Shown here in pieces: positions 9,019 through 17,400 of a stretch of DNA of 64,000 bases. The DNA is taken from contig NZ_JALNUI010000005.1 of the NCBI RefSeq assembly GCF_026544205.1, forward strand, positions 97,617 to 161,616, given 5' to 3'. The translations under genes were made by a program, and so were the position numbers. Under the pieces are notes generated by a model. That model did not search any database, was not told the DNA's origin, and was given only the letters and a program-made list of their open reading frames with translations. Position 1 is the first letter of the stretch. The number at the start of each line of letters is the position of its first letter. Source of the DNA: Curtobacterium sp. GC_Cur_3 (GTDB lineage: Bacteria > Actinomycetota > Actinomycetes > Actinomycetales > Microbacteriaceae).

Positions 9019-9666
9019 ATGACGCCGACGCTCCGGACCGACCGAGGGCTCGACCGCCTCGTCAACTTCTCGGACGCCACCGTCGCGATCGCGATCACGC
9101 TGCTGCTCCTGCCGCTCGTCGACATCGCGGACGAGATCCAGCACGAGTCCCTCGGCGACCTGCTGGCGGACCACGTCGGCACGGTCATCGCGTTCTTCGT
9201 GAGCTTCATCGTGATCTCGCGCCTGTGGTTCTCGCACCACCGCCTGTTCGAGGCCACGCGCTCGTACTCGCCCCTGGTGCTGCGCGTGAACTTCGTCTGG
9301 CTCGCGAGCATCGCGTTCCTGCCGTTCGCGTCGAACCTCATCGCGCAGACGACCCACGACGCCGGCGTCAACGCGCTGTACATCGGCACGATCGCCGCGA
9401 CCAGCCTGAGCATGACCGTGATGCAGTGGGCGGTCTGGCGCGACCCGGAGCTCCTCCGCGAGGACGGCCGCGCCCTGCTCCACCCGATCGACGGCGCCGT
9501 GACCTTCATCTCGCTCGTGGTCGCACTGATCGGAGCCGTCATCGTGCCCGCCGGTGGGCCGTACTGGCTCTTCCTGCTGGTCCCGGCCAGCTGGGTCTCG
9601 GGGCGGCTGGAACGGCGTCACCACGCCGGAGACCCGCGACGGCACCGCACTCCCGACGCCTCCTGA
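9019..9666 (+). CDS. TMEM175/DUF1211 family putative potassium channel
   Basis: 215 residues. The N-terminal motif RLVNFSDATVAIAITLLLLP matches the FSDxxxAIxxTLLxL signature on the first helix of TMEM175 (DUF1211) proteins, where it lines the K+ pore. Six hydrophobic segments are visible, including FIVISRLWFSHHRLF between helices 2 and 3. Bacterial members have one six-helix unit and assemble as tetramers. ATG 9019 lies 6 nt after TAGGTT, fitting a leaderless start. The tail is short and basic. The family call is secure; ion selectivity is from family knowledge only. Confidence 0.9.
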   Translation: MTPTLRTDRGLDRLVNFSDATVAIAITLLLLPLVDIADEIQHESLGDLLADHVGTVIAFFVSFIVISRLWFSHHRLFEATRSYSPLVLRVNFVWLASIAFLPFASNLIAQTTHDAGVNALYIGTIAATSLSMTVMQWAVWRDPELLREDGRALLHPIDGAVTFISLVVALIGAVIVPAGGPYWLFLLVPASWVSGRLERRHHAGDPRRHRTPDAS

Positions 9667-9719
9667 CGCCGATTGGGGGCTGTACAACCGGACAGCTTCG
9701 TGCAGAATGGTCGACGGCC

Positions 9720-10745
9720 ATGACGACTCCACGCGACGCAGACCAGCACCCGGACACCCCGGTGGTGCACCTGACCCGTCGAGCGGCCCTGCAGGCCGAG
9801 CGCGCAGCCGCCACCGCGCCGGTCGTGCCGGAGCAGCCGCAGGCGGCCCCCGCGCCGGCGAAGGCCCCGCGAGCAGCCGCGCCGGCGAAGGCCCTGAAGC
9901 CCGTGAAGGCCGCCAGGGCCACGAAAGCCCCGAAGGCAGCCAGGGCGCCGAAGGCCGTCACGCCGACGACACCCGCAGCACGCACCCGCAGCACCGAGGC
10001 AGCCAGCATCCCCGCCGCCACCCGCACCCGGCGCACCAGCCGCCTCACCGTCGTGAGCGCCGTCGCCGCCGTCGTGCTCTTCGCCTCCGCCGCGATGCCC
10101 GCGCACGCCAGCGCCAACACCTCCATGGCGACGTCGACCATCGCGCCGACGGTCCGCACGCAGGACTACGCCGTGACCCAGGCAGTCGCCAGTGCCTCGA
10201 CCTCCCGTGACGGCTTCACGGTGAACGAGGCCAAGCAGGTCGTCGTCGCGGCACCGAGCGGCACGGGCGCGGTCACCGCCGGCGCGGTCAACAGCGGCGC
10301 CGAGGTCACCGACGGCGGCGCGGTCCGCTCGCCGTTCCCCGGCCCGGTCCGGATGAGCTCCGGCTTCGGCTGGCGCTCGGCCCCGTGCGGCGCGTGCTCG
10401 TCCCTGCACCAGGGCCTCGACTTCAACCCCGGCATGGGCGCCCCGATCGGCTCGGTCGCCGCCGGCACCGTGCGGGTGTCCGGCATCTACTTCTCCTACG
10501 GCCAGACCGTGATCGTCGACCACGTGGTCGACGGCCGCAAGGTCTCCACGCTCTACGGGCACATGATCCCGGGCTCCTCCCCGGTGCGCGTCGGCGACCG
10601 GGTCGACGCCGGCCAGTTCCTCGGCAGCGTCGGGTCCTCGGGCGTCTCCACTGGTGCGCACCTGCACCTCGAGGTCCTGATGGACGGCACCCTGCCGGTC
10701 GACCCGCGCGCGTGGATCGAGTCGCACACGGGTCGCGCGCTCTAG
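9720..10745 (+). CDS. M23 family metallopeptidase (murein hydrolase-like)
   Basis: 341 residues. A cytoplasmic N-terminus of about 110 residues is rich in Ala, Lys and Pro (repeats like PAKAPRAAAPAKALKPVK). A single membrane segment or uncleaved signal follows (LTVVSAVAAVVLFASAAMPAHA), then a variable linker and a C-terminal LytM/M23 domain. Zinc-site motifs are present: HQGLDFNPGMG (HxxxD) and GAHLHLEVLMDG (HxH). M23 enzymes cut peptide cross-links of peptidoglycan, or act as activators when degenerate; here the motifs are intact. The start is the first ATG of the frame that leaves the upstream gene intact. Confidence 0.92.
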   Translation: MTTPRDADQHPDTPVVHLTRRAALQAERAAATAPVVPEQPQAAPAPAKAPRAAAPAKALKPVKAARATKAPKAARAPKAVTPTTPAARTRSTEAASIPAATRTRRTSRLTVVSAVAAVVLFASAAMPAHASANTSMATSTIAPTVRTQDYAVTQAVASASTSRDGFTVNEAKQVVVAAPSGTGAVTAGAVNSGAEVTDGGAVRSPFPGPVRMSSGFGWRSAPCGACSSLHQGLDFNPGMGAPIGSVAAGTVRVSGIYFSYGQTVIVDHVVDGRKVSTLYGHMIPGSSPVRVGDRVDAGQFLGSVGSSGVSTGAHLHLEVLMDGTLPVDPRAWIESHTGRAL

Positions 10746-10855
10746 GCCGTTCCACAGCACCACCGCGGCGGTCGTCCAGATGACCTGTGCAGGCTCTCAG
10801 GCATGAATGACCCCCGAAGTCCGAGCCCGCACCTCGACGCAGACCCGCACCGCTG

Positions 10856-12106
10856 ATGGGCGCCGACACCTGGATCGCCTTCGCGCTCGTCGTCGTCTTC
10901 GTCCTGGTCGGCGGGGTGTTCGCCGCCGCCGAGATCGCCCTCGTCTCCCTCCGCGAGTCCCAGCTCCAGCAGCTCGAGCACCGCGGCACCCGGGGCGCCC
11001 GTGTCGCCGCACTCGGTCGTGACCCGAACCGCTTCCTGTCCGCCGTGCAGATCGGCGTGACGGTCGCCGGCTTCTTCTCCGCCGCGTACGGTGCGTCCTC
11101 GATCGCCCCCGACGTCGCCCCGGTGTTCCAGGGCCTCGGGCTGTCCCAGACCACGGCCGAGACGGTCGCCCTGGTGGCGATGACGCTCGTCATCGCCTAC
11201 CTGTCGCTCGTCCTCGGCGAACTGGTGCCGAAGCGCCTGGCCCTGCAGCGCGCCGAGGGGTTCTCGATGGCCGTCGTCCCGACCCTCGAGCGCTTCGCGG
11301 TCCTGATGCGCCCGGTGATCTGGCTGCTGTCCGCCAGCACGAACGCGGTGGTCCGGCTGCTCGGCGGCGACCCGAACGCGCGCAGCGAGTCGATGAGCAC
11401 CGAGGAGCTCCGCGGCCTGGTGTCCGACCACAGCGCCATCGACGAACAGGGTCGACGCATCGCGCGCAGTGCCCTCGACGCGCAAGGCCGGATCCTCCGC
11501 GAGTCCATGCGGCCGTGGTTCGACGTCGCCACGCTCGAGGACGACCTGACGATCGCCGAGGCCACCGACCGCGCGCTCGACCTCGGTCACACCCGCTACG
11601 TCGTCACGGGCGGCTCCCGGGACGAGGTCACGGGCTTCGTGCACCTCCGCGACCTCCTCCGACCGGAGGACCCTGCCGCATCCGTCGCCACGATCACCCG
11701 ACCGGTCCCCGCGTTCCCGGAGACGAAGTCGCTCTCGAGCACGATCACCGAGATGCGGACCGCCGGGCAGCAGATCGCCCTGGTCGTCGACGAGTACGGC
11801 GGCAGCGCCGGGATGGTCACGCTCGAGGCCCTGCTCGAGGACCTCGTCGGCCGCATCCGCGACGAGTACGACGCCCCGGTGTCCGAGGGCGACGACGTGG
11901 ACGGCGCGACCGTCCTCGAGGACCTGCACGCCGACGGCGGACCGGCCCTGCCCGACGGTGACTACGAGACGGTCGGCGGTCTGGTGCAGGTGCACCTGGA
12001 CCGCGTCCCGGCCGTCGGTGACGTCGTCGAGGTCGGCGACCACCGCCTCGAGGTGACCGCCATGGACGGTCACCGCGTCGCCAGCGTCACGATCGCGGCC
12101 AGATGA
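10856..12106 (+). CDS. CNNM/CorC (HlyC) family transporter-associated protein
   Basis: 416 residues, UPF0053 family. An N-terminal DUF21/CNNM membrane domain spans about 1-190 (FFSAAYGASSIAPDV, LSLVLGELVPKRLALQRAEG), followed by a CBS pair (about 210-330, ESMRPWFDVATLEDDLT and DEYGGSAGMVTLEALLEDLVG) and the C-terminal CorC/HlyC domain. Members are implicated in Mg2+/Co2+ homeostasis. The older name hemolysin is misleading. It is followed by a terminator palindrome shared with the convergent SDR gene. Confidence 0.94.
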   Translation: MGADTWIAFALVVVFVLVGGVFAAAEIALVSLRESQLQQLEHRGTRGARVAALGRDPNRFLSAVQIGVTVAGFFSAAYGASSIAPDVAPVFQGLGLSQTTAETVALVAMTLVIAYLSLVLGELVPKRLALQRAEGFSMAVVPTLERFAVLMRPVIWLLSASTNAVVRLLGGDPNARSESMSTEELRGLVSDHSAIDEQGRRIARSALDAQGRILRESMRPWFDVATLEDDLTIAEATDRALDLGHTRYVVTGGSRDEVTGFVHLRDLLRPEDPAASVATITRPVPAFPETKSLSSTITEMRTAGQQIALVVDEYGGSAGMVTLEALLEDLVGRIRDEYDAPVSEGDDVDGATVLEDLHADGGPALPDGDYETVGGLVQVHLDRVPAVGDVVEVGDHRLEVTAMDGHRVASVTIAAR

Positions 12107-12107
12107 C

Positions 12108-12149
12108 GGACGGGAGGCTCACGACGACGCCGCCACGAGCCTCCCGTCC
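12108..12149. terminator. Bidirectional terminator palindrome, copy 2
   Basis: 13-bp arms GGACGGGAGGCTC and GAGCCTCCCGTCC separated by 16 nt, between convergent genes ending at 12106 and 12179. It shares the GGAGGCTC/GAGCCTCC core with eight other elements but has an unrelated loop. Confidence 0.85.
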
Positions 12150-12178
12150 GGCAGATGCGGACCTGAGAAGCCGGACCC

Positions 12179-13009
12179 CTAGAAGTCGGTGCTCCGGCTG
12201 ACCGACTCCCACGCGTCGACCTCGGCGCGCAGCGCGTCCAGCGCGGCGCGGAAGCCGTCCGACGCGTCGTTGCCGAGGAGCAGCATGAACGGCGTCTGGT
12301 CGGCCTCGACCGCGGTGATGAGCGCCTGCGCGGCCTTCGCCGGGTCGCCGGCCTGCGTGCCGTGCGCGGTGTCGTGCTCGATCCGGCGCTTGCCGGCGGT
12401 GTCGGCGTAGGCCTCGATCGGGGTGGCGGACTGCGTCAGCGACCGGCCCGCGAAGTCCGTGCGGAAGCCGCCGGGCTCGACGACCATGACGTCGATGCCG
12501 AGCGGGGCGAGCTCCTTGCGGAGCGAGAGCGACAGGGCCTCGAGCGCGGCCTTGACCGCCGAGTAGTAGCCGGAGCCCTCGGGGGAGATGCGGGCGCCGA
12601 TCGAGGAGATGTTCACGATCGTGCCGGTCCCGCGGGCGCGCATCCCGGGCAGCACGGCGCGGATCAGGGCCGTCGGGCCGTGGACGTGGGTGGCGAAGAG
12701 GGTCTGGACGGCCTCGGGCTCGCCCTCCTCGACGGCGGCGCGGTACCCGTAGCCGGCGTTGTTCACGAGCACGTCGATGCGGCCGAAGCGCTCCTCGGCG
12801 GCGGCGACCGCGGCCGTGACGGCAGCGGGGTCGGTGACGTCGAGCGCCAGGGCGAGAGCGCGGTCGGGGGCGGTGTCGGCGATGTCCTGCACGCGGGAGG
12901 CGTCGCGCGCGGTGACGACGACGGAGCCGCCCGCAGCGAGGACGGCCTCGGCGAACGCGCGTCCGAGTCCGGTGGAGCAGCCGGTGATGAACCAGGTGGT
13001 GTCGGTCAT
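12179..13009 (-). CDS. SDR family oxidoreductase
   Basis: 276 residues, classical short-chain dehydrogenase/reductase. It has the TGCSTGLG cofactor loop, DVTD, NNAGYG, catalytic Ser in NISSIGA, and the YYSAVKA motif (Tyr and Lys). The early Arg after the second strand (VTARD) favours NADP(H). ATG at 13009 has GGAG 2-5 nt upstream. It is divergent from an XRE-type regulator across about 100 bp, a pairing common for actinobacterial SDR genes and suggesting local control. The substrate is unknown. Confidence 0.92.
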   Translation of the reverse strand: MTDTTWFITGCSTGLGRAFAEAVLAAGGSVVVTARDASRVQDIADTAPDRALALALDVTDPAAVTAAVAAAEERFGRIDVLVNNAGYGYRAAVEEGEPEAVQTLFATHVHGPTALIRAVLPGMRARGTGTIVNISSIGARISPEGSGYYSAVKAALEALSLSLRKELAPLGIDVMVVEPGGFRTDFAGRSLTQSATPIEAYADTAGKRRIEHDTAHGTQAGDPAKAAQALITAVEADQTPFMLLLGNDASDGFRAALDALRAEVDAWESVSRSTDF

Positions 13010-13111
13010 GGCTCCATGCAACGCCCCTCGTCCGGTGTGTGCCAGGGGCGGCGGGGCCAGGTACGGCCAGTGCCTGTCACGCTCGCGGCACCAGCACGTA
13101 GCCTGGGCCGC

Positions 13112-14017
13112 ATGGGTATCGACGTGCGCGGGGAGATCCGCGACTTCCTGTCCACACGGCGGGCTCGGATCTCGCCCGAGCAGGCGGGCATGCCGTCGTT
13201 CGGCGGTGGGGTCCGACGGGTGCCCGGGCTGCGGCGGCACGAGGTCGCGATGCTCGCGGGCGTGAGCGTCGACTACTACACGCGGCTCGAACGCGGGACG
13301 CTCAAGGGCGTCTCCGACAGCGTGCTCGAGGGGCTGGCGCGGGCACTGCAGCTCGACGAGGACGAGCGCACCCACCTGTGGGACCTCGCCCGGCTCGCGA
13401 ACTCCGGCGTGAAGACCATGCACAAGACCATGCCGACCCGGATCCGTCCCGGCGTGCAACGACTCCTCGACGCCATCACCGGTGCGCCGGCGTGGGTGCG
13501 GAACGAGCGCGGGGACGTCCTCGCGGCGAACGAGCTCGGCCGTGCCCTGTACGCGCCGATGTTCGCCGGGCCCGGTCGCCCCGTGAACACCGCGCGCTTC
13601 ACGTTCCTCGACCCCGCCGCGCGGACGTTCTTCGTCGACTGGTCCCAGACCGCGCGGGACTCCGTCGCGATCCTGCGCGCCGCGGCTGTCGCCAACCCCT
13701 GCGAACCCGGGCTCGTGACGCTCGTCGGGGAGCTCTCCACCCGCAGCGAGGAGTTCCGCTCGTGGTGGGCCGAGCACGACGTCCGCCTGCACCGCACCGG
13801 CAAGAAGCGGATCAGCCACCCGGTCGTGGGTGCGCTCGACCTGGACTACGAGGCGCTCGACCTCGTCGCGGACCAGGGCCTGACGATGTTCACGTACAGC
13901 GCCGAGCCGGGGTCGGAGTCGGAGCGTTCGCTCGCGCTCCTCGGGACCTGGGCGGCGACGGAACGCGCGGAGCAGCTCGCAGCGGCCCGGGCCACGGAGT
14001 CCGAGTCGGTCGACTGA
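13112..14017 (+). CDS. XRE/MmyB-type transcriptional regulator
   Basis: 301 residues. An N-terminal helix-turn-helix with the family signature RRVPGLRRHEVAMLAGVSVD followed by YYTRLERG and a C-terminal MmyB-like ligand domain (from about residue 105, APAWVRNERGDVLAANELGRAL, then FVDWSQTARDSVAILR). Such regulators usually control one neighbouring redox gene, here the divergent SDR. ATG 13112 follows TAGCCT by 7 nt, consistent with a leaderless mRNA. Target assignment is inference from position. Confidence 0.93.
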   Translation: MGIDVRGEIRDFLSTRRARISPEQAGMPSFGGGVRRVPGLRRHEVAMLAGVSVDYYTRLERGTLKGVSDSVLEGLARALQLDEDERTHLWDLARLANSGVKTMHKTMPTRIRPGVQRLLDAITGAPAWVRNERGDVLAANELGRALYAPMFAGPGRPVNTARFTFLDPAARTFFVDWSQTARDSVAILRAAAVANPCEPGLVTLVGELSTRSEEFRSWWAEHDVRLHRTGKKRISHPVVGALDLDYEALDLVADQGLTMFTYSAEPGSESERSLALLGTWAATERAEQLAAARATESESVD

Positions 14018-14030
14018 GCAGTCTGTACCA

Positions 14031-14054
14031 CCCGACCGTCAGATGGCGGTCGGG
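14031..14054. terminator. Short hairpin between convergent genes
   Basis: 8-bp arms CCCGACCG and CGGTCGGG with an 8-nt loop. It overlaps the last codons of the small membrane gene and sits 14 bp past the regulator stop, so it can act as a terminator for the regulator transcript. Confidence 0.55.
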
Positions 14055-14245
14055 TCCTCGTCGCCGGCGTCGAGCGCGGCGGCTCGGAGCTGCTCGATGC
14101 GCAGCACCCGTTCCTGTGCGGACAGCCGCAGCACGCGGGTCGCGGTGACCGACAGCACGATGAGCGCGATGACGAGCACGACGACGGCGAGCAGGAGCAG
14201 GCCGTAGACGATGAAGACGAAGCTGAAACCGGAGTCGGCGATCAT
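14039..14245 (-). CDS. Small single-pass membrane protein
   Basis: 68 residues. A short N-terminus, one long hydrophobic stretch (about residues 9-35, FIVYGLLLLAVVVLVIALIV) and a polar tail with a heptad-like LRLSAQERVLRIEQLRAA segment that could form a coiled coil. ATG 14245 follows TAGGGT on the minus strand by 6 nt, a leaderless signature. It is divergent from the methyltransferase-like gene, which has its own such hexamer. No known family. Confidence 0.65.
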   Translation of the reverse strand: MIADSGFSFVFIVYGLLLLAVVVLVIALIVLSVTATRVLRLSAQERVLRIEQLRAAALDAGDEDPTAI

Positions 14246-14280
14246 GTGCCGACCCTAGCGGCCGCCGTAGGCTGAGCCGC

Positions 14281-15003
14281 GTGACCAGGCGCGCGGACGG
14301 AACGGCGGGCACCGCCGACCAGGGCAGCACCGGCGTGGACAGCACCCGGTGGCGCCGCCCGGAACCCGCCTTCGCCCGGGCGCTGAAGGCCGCACTCGGG
14401 GACGCCCGCACGGTGCTGCACGTGAGCGCCGACGCCGATGCCGTGTCGTACGAGCCGCACGACCGGGACGTCACCACCGTCGAGCCGATCGCGCATCTGC
14501 CCTTCCCCGACGACACGTTCGACGCCGCGATGACCGCGTTCACCATCCCCCGATGGGAGGACCTCGACCGTGGACTGGTCGAGATGCGGCGCGTGGCGCG
14601 TGGCCCCGTGGTCGTCCTGACGCGGGACCCCGCCCGGATCCAGAGCTCTTGGCTCGCCGAGTACGCCCCCGAGGTGACGGCCGCCGACGCCCGGCGCCAC
14701 CCGAGCCTCGACCGCATCGCCGAAGCCCTCGGCGGGGACGTCACCACGACCCGTGTGCCGATCCCCTTCACGTGCGTCGACGGGTTCTCCGAGGCGTACT
14801 ACGGCCGGCCCGAGCGCCTGCTCGACCCGGCCGCGCGGCGAGCCGACGACGCCTGGGGCCTGGTCGACGAGATGAGCGCCGCCCGCTCGGTCGCCGCTCT
14901 CCGCACCGCGCTCGAGTCCGGCGCCTGGGACGACCGGCACGGGGCGCTCCGGGTCCGTCCGTCCCACGACGGCTCGCTCGTCCTGCTGACCGCGACGCCC
15001 TGA
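14281..15003 (+). CDS. Methyltransferase-like protein with degenerate SAM motif
   Basis: 240 residues from GTG 14281, which follows TAGGCT by 7 nt. The layout resembles class I SAM methyltransferases of the UbiE/type-11 group: strand 1, then an acidic strand, then LPFPDDTFDAAMTAFTIPRW (motif like LPFxDxxFDxV) and a later hydrophobic strand GPVVVLTRD. Motif I, normally E/DxGxGxG, reads VLHVSADAD and lacks the glycines. SAM binding is therefore doubtful. It could be a catalytically altered paralog. No partner is obvious nearby. Confidence 0.75.
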   Translation: MTRRADGTAGTADQGSTGVDSTRWRRPEPAFARALKAALGDARTVLHVSADADAVSYEPHDRDVTTVEPIAHLPFPDDTFDAAMTAFTIPRWEDLDRGLVEMRRVARGPVVVLTRDPARIQSSWLAEYAPEVTAADARRHPSLDRIAEALGGDVTTTRVPIPFTCVDGFSEAYYGRPERLLDPAARRADDAWGLVDEMSAARSVAALRTALESGAWDDRHGALRVRPSHDGSLVLLTATP

Positions 15004-15047
15004 CACGCTGACGCGTTCGTCTTGACACCGCCTCGTAGGCTGGTGCC

Positions 15048-15101
15048 GTGAGCAACCGTTCTGAGGAGGTCGTCGGCGTCCACGCCGGCATCAGGGCCTG
15101 A
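15048..15101 (+). CDS. Possible 17-residue leader peptide (MSNRSEEVVGVHAGIRA)
   Basis: GTG 15048 lies 6 nt after a TAGGCT hexamer, the same arrangement as many confident genes here, and opens a 17-codon frame ending at TGA 15099-15101. It precedes the FBP-domain gene by about 105 bp and could be a leader or uORF. A 17-codon frame is easily random; only the promoter context argues for it. Confidence 0.25.
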   Translation: MSNRSEEVVGVHAGIRA

Positions 15102-15207
15102 CGCCCCGGGTCACGTCGTCGACGTGGCCCCCGTCGTCGTTCCCTCCCAGAACACCCGCCCGGTGCGGCGCACGAGCGCCCCGGGTGGCACCACAGAACG
15201 GCTCACC

Positions 15208-15690
15208 ATGCTGCCCATCAGCGAGAAGACCATCCGCGCGTCCTTCGTCAACGCCTCCCGCAGGGAGACGAGTGACCTGACGTTGCCCGCCGACTTCGCG
15301 ACCCTGGACTGGGACGCGCTCGACTTCCTCGGGTGGCGCGACCCGAAGAGTCCTCGTCGCGCGTCCGTCGTCGTGCCGACCCTCGAAGGCGACCTGATCG
15401 GCGTCCTGCTCCGGCAGGCCGAGGCCTCGCCGCGTTCCCGAGCCCAGTGCTCGTGGTGCCAGGACGTCAGACTGCCGAACGACGTGGTGTTCCACAGCGC
15501 CAAGCGGTCCGGTCCGGCCGGTCGCAACGGCAACACCGTCGGCACGCTGGTCTGCCAGGACTTCCAGTGCTCGGCGAACGTCAGGAGGACCCCGCCCCTG
15601 GCCTACGAGGGCTTCGACCTCGAGGCCGCCCGGCTCCGCCGGATCGAGGACCTGCAGCTCCGCGCGGCCGGCTTCGCCACCGACCTGTGA
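15208..15690 (+). CDS. FBP-domain zinc-finger protein
   Basis: 160 residues. It begins MLPISEKTIRASFVNASRRE and carries a four-cysteine treble-clef pair (CSWC near residue 76 and CQDFQC near residue 115), the pattern of the FBP (elongation factor G-binding protein C-terminal) domain. The family relates to EF-G-binding/FusB-like proteins that act on ribosome-bound EF-G; a full FusB N-terminal helix bundle is not evident. The ATG at 15208 is chosen because the domain begins there. A GTG at 15124 is possible but adds unrelated sequence. Confidence 0.85.
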   Translation: MLPISEKTIRASFVNASRRETSDLTLPADFATLDWDALDFLGWRDPKSPRRASVVVPTLEGDLIGVLLRQAEASPRSRAQCSWCQDVRLPNDVVFHSAKRSGPAGRNGNTVGTLVCQDFQCSANVRRTPPLAYEGFDLEAARLRRIEDLQLRAAGFATDL

Positions 15691-15692
15691 CG

Positions 15693-15732
15693 GACAGGAG
15701 GCTCGGTGCCAGCCGGCACCGAACCTCCTGTC
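15693..15732. terminator. Bidirectional terminator palindrome, copy 3
   Basis: 40-bp near-perfect palindrome (GACAGGAGGCTCGGTGCCAG half), with a two-base imperfection in the right arm (GAACC for GAGCC), between convergent genes ending at 15690 and 15748. Confidence 0.85.
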
Positions 15733-15747
15733 AGTCTTCGGGTTGCG

Positions 15748-16734
15748 TCAGCGGTCGATGCTCGACATGTCGGGGTAGCGGTCACCGGTCGGGGCGGGCA
15801 GGGCCGAGAGGCGCTCGACCTGCTCCGCGCTCAGGGTGACCTCCGCCGCGGCGACGTTCTCCTCGAGGCGGGAGACGCGCTTCGTGCCGGGGATCGGCAC
15901 GACGTCGTCGCCCTGCGCGAGCAGCCACGCGAGGGCGACCTGGGCGGGGGTGCCGCCGACCTCGTCCGCGACGTGCTTGACCTCGTCGACGATGCGCATG
16001 TTCGTCTCGAAGGCCTCCTGCTGGAAGCGGGGGTTCGCCAGGCGGAAGTCGTCGGCGTCGAGGTCCGAGGGCTTCGTGATCGCGCCGGTGAGGAACCCGC
16101 GGCCGAGCGGCGAGTACGGGACCAGGCCGATGCCGAGCTCGCGGAGGGTGTCGAGCACGTCGCCCTCGGGGTCGCGCGTCCAGAGGGAGTACTCGCTCTG
16201 CAGGGCCGTGATCTGGTGGACGGCGTTCGCCTTGCGGATGGTCGCGGCGCTCGCCTCGGAGAGCCCGATGTGGCGGATCTTGCCCTCCTGGACGAACTCG
16301 GCGAGCTGGCCGATGACGTCCTCGATCGGGACCGCCGGGTCGACGCGGTGCTGGTAGTAGAGGTCGATGTGGTCGGTGCCGAGGCGGCGGAGCGAACCCT
16401 CGAGGGCCTCCCGCACGGACTCCGGCGCGGAGCTGATGCCGCGGCCGGCTGCCGGGGTCGTCTCCCCGGCCTCGTGGGTGATCAGGCCGAACTTCGTCGC
16501 GATGACGACGTCGTCGCGGCGGTCGGCGAGGGCCCGGCGGAGGAGCTCCTCGTTCGTGTAGGGGCCGTAGGCCTCGGCGGTGTCGAAGAGCGTCACACCG
16601 AGGTCGATCGCGCGGTGGATGGTGCGGACCGACTCGTCGTCGTCCGTGCCGGCGCCCGTGTAGAAGGCGCTCATCCCCATCGTTCCGAGGCCGATCGGGC
16701 CGACCTCGAGGTCACTGAGCTTGCGTGTCTGCAT
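15748..16734 (-). CDS. Aldo/keto reductase
   Basis: 328 residues, (beta/alpha)8 NADPH-dependent reductase of the YajO/Tas-like AKR group. Active-site tetrad elements are visible: Asp and Tyr in [10 protein letters not shown], Lys in IATKFG and His in LYYQHRVDP. The NADP clamp is at the end ([14 protein letters not shown]). ATG 16734 has GGGAGAC directly upstream; an upstream in-frame ATG at 16776 would add a disordered segment and was not used. Cytosolic carbonyl reduction is the likely role; the substrate is unknown. Confidence 0.94.
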   Translation of the reverse strand: MQTRKLSDLEVGPIGLGTMGMSAFYTGAGTDDDESVRTIHRAIDLGVTLFDTAEAYGPYTNEELLRRALADRRDDVVIATKFGLITHEAGETTPAAGRGISSAPESVREALEGSLRRLGTDHIDLYYQHRVDPAVPIEDVIGQLAEFVQEGKIRHIGLSEASAATIRKANAVHQITALQSEYSLWTRDPEGDVLDTLRELGIGLVPYSPLGRGFLTGAITKPSDLDADDFRLANPRFQQEAFETNMRIVDEVKHVADEVGGTPAQVALAWLLAQGDDVVPIPGTKRVSRLEENVAAAEVTLSAEQVERLSALPAPTGDRYPDMSSIDR

Positions 16735-16863
16735 GTCTCCCGGTCTACTCCGCGCACCCGGGTTGGAGGGAGGCACCGGTCGTACCCGTCACGAGCGGCC
16801 CCGCATGGTGTGGTTCCTCCAAGGGTCCGGGGACCGGCACGGCGGACCTGGTCTGATCGGGGG

Positions 16864-17391
16864 GTGAACCTGTACTTCCGTCTGCTGCTCCTGCACCTCC
16901 GCACCCGGCGAGCGCCGCGACGGTCGCTGTGGGGCGAGGCGCGGACCCCGTTCCGGGTGACCCTCACCGACCTCGACCCGCTCCGGCACATGAACAACGC
17001 CCGGTACCTGGCGCTGCTCGACCTCGGGCGGCTCGACCTGATGATCCGGTCAGGGTTCTGGAGCGACCTGACCCGACGGGGCTGGTACCCGGTGGTGGCG
17101 GCGCAGACGATCACGTACAAGCGGTCGCTGACGCTCGGGCAGCGGTTCGACCTGGTCACGCGGGTGCTCGGCGTGGACGAGCGGGCGACGTACATCGAGC
17201 AGACGTTCGTCCGGCGCGGGACCGTCGTGGCCCGGGCGGTCGTGCAGGCCCGGTTCCTCCGGACGGCCGGCGGGACCGTGGCCTCCGCCGAGCTGCTCGA
17301 CGCCGTCGGGGGTGCTCCGTCGGACCTGGTGCTGCCGGAGTGGGTCCGCGCCTGGGCCGACGCCGTCCGGATCAGCTCCACCGCGGGGTAG
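16864..17391 (+). CDS. Thioesterase-like hotdog-fold protein
   Basis: 175 residues from GTG 16864. It matches the 4HBT/Them6-like thioesterase group: FRVTLTDLDPLRHMNNARYL (the N-terminal hotdog motif with MNN), then LDLGRLDLMIRSGFW, YKRSLTLGQRFDLVTRV and a hydrophobic hotdog strand ending in ARFLRT. Members hydrolyse acyl-CoA or acyl-ACP esters. The catalytic Asp of HMNNARYL-type proteins is conserved in DLDP. It ends 9 bp before the flavoprotein gene and may be co-transcribed with it, although that gene has its own promoter-like hexamer. Confidence 0.85.
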   Translation: MNLYFRLLLLHLRTRRAPRRSLWGEARTPFRVTLTDLDPLRHMNNARYLALLDLGRLDLMIRSGFWSDLTRRGWYPVVAAQTITYKRSLTLGQRFDLVTRVLGVDERATYIEQTFVRRGTVVARAVVQARFLRTAGGTVASAELLDAVGGAPSDLVLPEWVRAWADAVRISSTAG

Positions 17392-17400
17392 ACAGGTCCG

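Noticed and set aside
15022..15041. Classic -35/-10 promoter TTGACA with TAGGCT
   Set aside because: Spacing is only about 8 bp, too short; only the TAGGCT hexamer is considered meaningful.
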